Positions 62,948-64,000 of a stretch of 64,000 nucleotides of DNA are shown here, piece by piece. Both the position numbers and the translations under genes were made by a program. The notes under the pieces are model-generated. The model had not been told where the DNA came from, did no database searches, and saw nothing but the letters and a program-made list of their open reading frames with translations. How positions within the stretch are numbered: the stretch's first letter is position 1; every line of letters starts with the position of its first letter. This stretch comes from Rhodospirillaceae bacterium (GTDB lineage Bacteria; Pseudomonadota; Alphaproteobacteria; Rhodospirillales; Rhodospirillaceae). The stretch is from positions 248,001-312,000 of the forward strand of contig JAPKDQ010000001.1 of the NCBI GenBank assembly GCA_028822445.1, written 5' to 3'.

Positions 62948-64000
62948 ATGCTGGCTAAGAAGGTGATTGCCGTGACGTCCGGCCTGGTTGTGATCGCCGG
63001 CCTGGCATTTCTTTGGTCGAATAGAGTTCTGATTGAACGCCACTACACACAAGGCACGCCTAACCAAGTGAATGGGTATGCTTGGTATGAGCCGACGGAT
63101 AAGATTGCCGGCGCGCACGCAGGGTTTTATGACGTTGTAGCGCTTGAGCAGCGCTCTATATCTGCGGATGCTATCTCGGCGGCGAGTGTTTATGCCAAGA
63201 GTAAGCGCTCAGAGAGTTTATTGATCTGGCATCGTGGCAAGCTTCAATATGCTGAATACTGGCTTGGCCTTGGTCCGGATGATGTCGTCAATTCCCGTAG
63301 CATGCATAAGATGGCGGGCGGGCTACTCATCGCGCGCGCGATCTCTGACGGGCACATCAAATCTTTGGATGACTCCGTGGCTGAGTATATCCCGGCATGG
63401 CAAGGCACTGACAAAGCCAGCATAACGATCCGCAACGTCTTGCAAATGTCGAGCGGCCTGAGGTGGTTCAGTATCCGCGACACGCCGCCGTTTGGGCTCA
63501 GCTCAAGGCGCTATCTTGACCCTGAATGGGATAAGGTTTTGCTGAAAGACGTTCCAATGTCGTTTGAGCCGGGAACGGAATACGACTACAGCGACACCAC
63601 AGCCGATGTCATGCCTCACATTATTCAGGGTGCGACCGGGAAGCGTTACGCGGAATATTTCTCCGAAGCTCTAATTCAACCCCTCGGCGCAAAAGGTGGG
63701 TTTGTTTGGATTAACCGAAATGGCGGCATGCCTCATGGCGGATGTTGCCTTATGCTTCCGCCCGAAACCTGGCTGCGCTTCGGGCTATTGCTCTTGAACG
63801 GTGGCGCTTGGGATGGGCAGCAATTATTGCCGGACACCTGGATGGCCGAGATGCTTACGCCATCCCTCAACAAAGAACAATTTGGTCTGATGATTTGGCT
63901 AGGTAAACCGTATCTCGAACGGCGGCTATATCACCGGCCAGAGTCACCAATCAATCAGGTGCCGAAACCCGGTGTCTATAACTCGGAACCGTTTCTTGCT
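62948..64000 (+). CDS. beta-lactamase-family serine hydrolase, 3' end beyond window
   Basis: 351 codons are visible from ATG 62948; the frame is open to the end of the window. An N-terminal hydrophobic segment (VIAVTSGLVVIAGLAFLW) is a signal or anchor. The serine-x-x-Lys motif is SMHK at residues 118-121; the second motif reads YDYSD, and HGG near residue 260 may be the third. This is the beta-lactamase/penicillin-binding-like (class C type, esterase EstB-like) family. Its role is unknown; it starts 13 bases after the MFS stop, so it is part of that transcript. Confidence 0.87.
   Translation, partial: MLAKKVIAVTSGLVVIAGLAFLWSNRVLIERHYTQGTPNQVNGYAWYEPTDKIAGAHAGFYDVVALEQRSISADAISAASVYAKSKRSESLLIWHRGKLQYAEYWLGLGPDDVVNSRSMHKMAGGLLIARAISDGHIKSLDDSVAEYIPAWQGTDKASITIRNVLQMSSGLRWFSIRDTPPFGLSSRRYLDPEWDKVLLKDVPMSFEPGTEYDYSDTTADVMPHIIQGATGKRYAEYFSEALIQPLGAKGGFVWINRNGGMPHGGCCLMLPPETWLRFGLLLLNGGAWDGQQLLPDTWMAEMLTPSLNKEQFGLMIWLGKPYLERRLYHRPESPINQVPKPGVYNSEPFLA

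Noticed and set aside
1-64000. CRISPR arrays, tRNA or rRNA genes, transposases, prophage genes
   Set aside because: None was recognised on either strand; no spaced direct repeats or cloverleaf-like sequences were found by eye.

Overview
The window reads as chromosomal DNA of an alphaproteobacterium, probably a free-living, uncultivated member near the Rhodospirillales or a related order. The evidence is the plant/alphaproteobacterial-type GshA, a divergent ubiA/rsmE-gshA block, a tadA/rluB-rsmD block, DUF3553, and a ChpT phosphotransferase close to the cell-cycle regulator CtrA. No tRNA, rRNA, CRISPR array, transposase or phage gene was seen. A marine habitat is only a guess from the accessory gene content.

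Layout. 1-22 kb is mostly housekeeping: mutL (cut by the window start), tag, two exported enzymes, an RraA-like protein, rsmD-rluB-glutaminase facing tadA, purD, xseA, an M23 peptidase, lpxK with a DUF374 acyltransferase, pmbA, ubiD, ubiA, rsmE, gshA, a chorismate mutase and an acetyltransferase. 22-33 kb is an accessory block built around four genes of the uncharacterised DUF1838 family, all with twin-arginine signals. They are mixed with VOC, MBL-fold, MAPEG, peroxiredoxin and solute-binding proteins, an 8-TM protein, an exported thioredoxin-like protein, and decayed gene fragments. 33-44 kb carries hspQ, two related methyltransferases flanking two related MFS transporters, a bicupin, an NCS1 permease with a degenerate nitrilase-like Tat protein, and a radical SAM enzyme. 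44-54 kb returns to core functions: MarR, pyrD, a HAD phosphatase, an AbrB-family membrane protein, nadK, moaA, DUF3553, chpT and ctrA, with an SxtJ-DUF5989-carbamoyltransferase operon between chpT and ctrA. 54-64 kb is again accessory: an exported SDR, a fifth DUF1838 protein, two Rieske oxygenases, a TPR-glycosyltransferase, an alpha/beta hydrolase, an MFS transporter and a serine hydrolase cut by the window end.

How the parts may work together (inference). The accessory blocks combine import (family-5 binding protein, four MFS/NCS1 carriers), oxidation (Rieske proteins, SDR), hydrolysis (MBL, alpha/beta, DUF2817, serine hydrolase) and VOC or cupin chemistry. That is typical of catabolism or detoxification of small organic, possibly aromatic, compounds. 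The repeated element is the DUF1838 family: five exported paralogs that share a C-terminal W-x-x-W-x-x-M-x-x-x-P-G-like motif and an N-P-x-T-like motif. This DUF1838-centred export/oxidation set is the best candidate here for an undescribed system. The lpxK locus lacks an adjacent waaA, and several start codons had to be corrected to later ATG, GTG or TTG codons.
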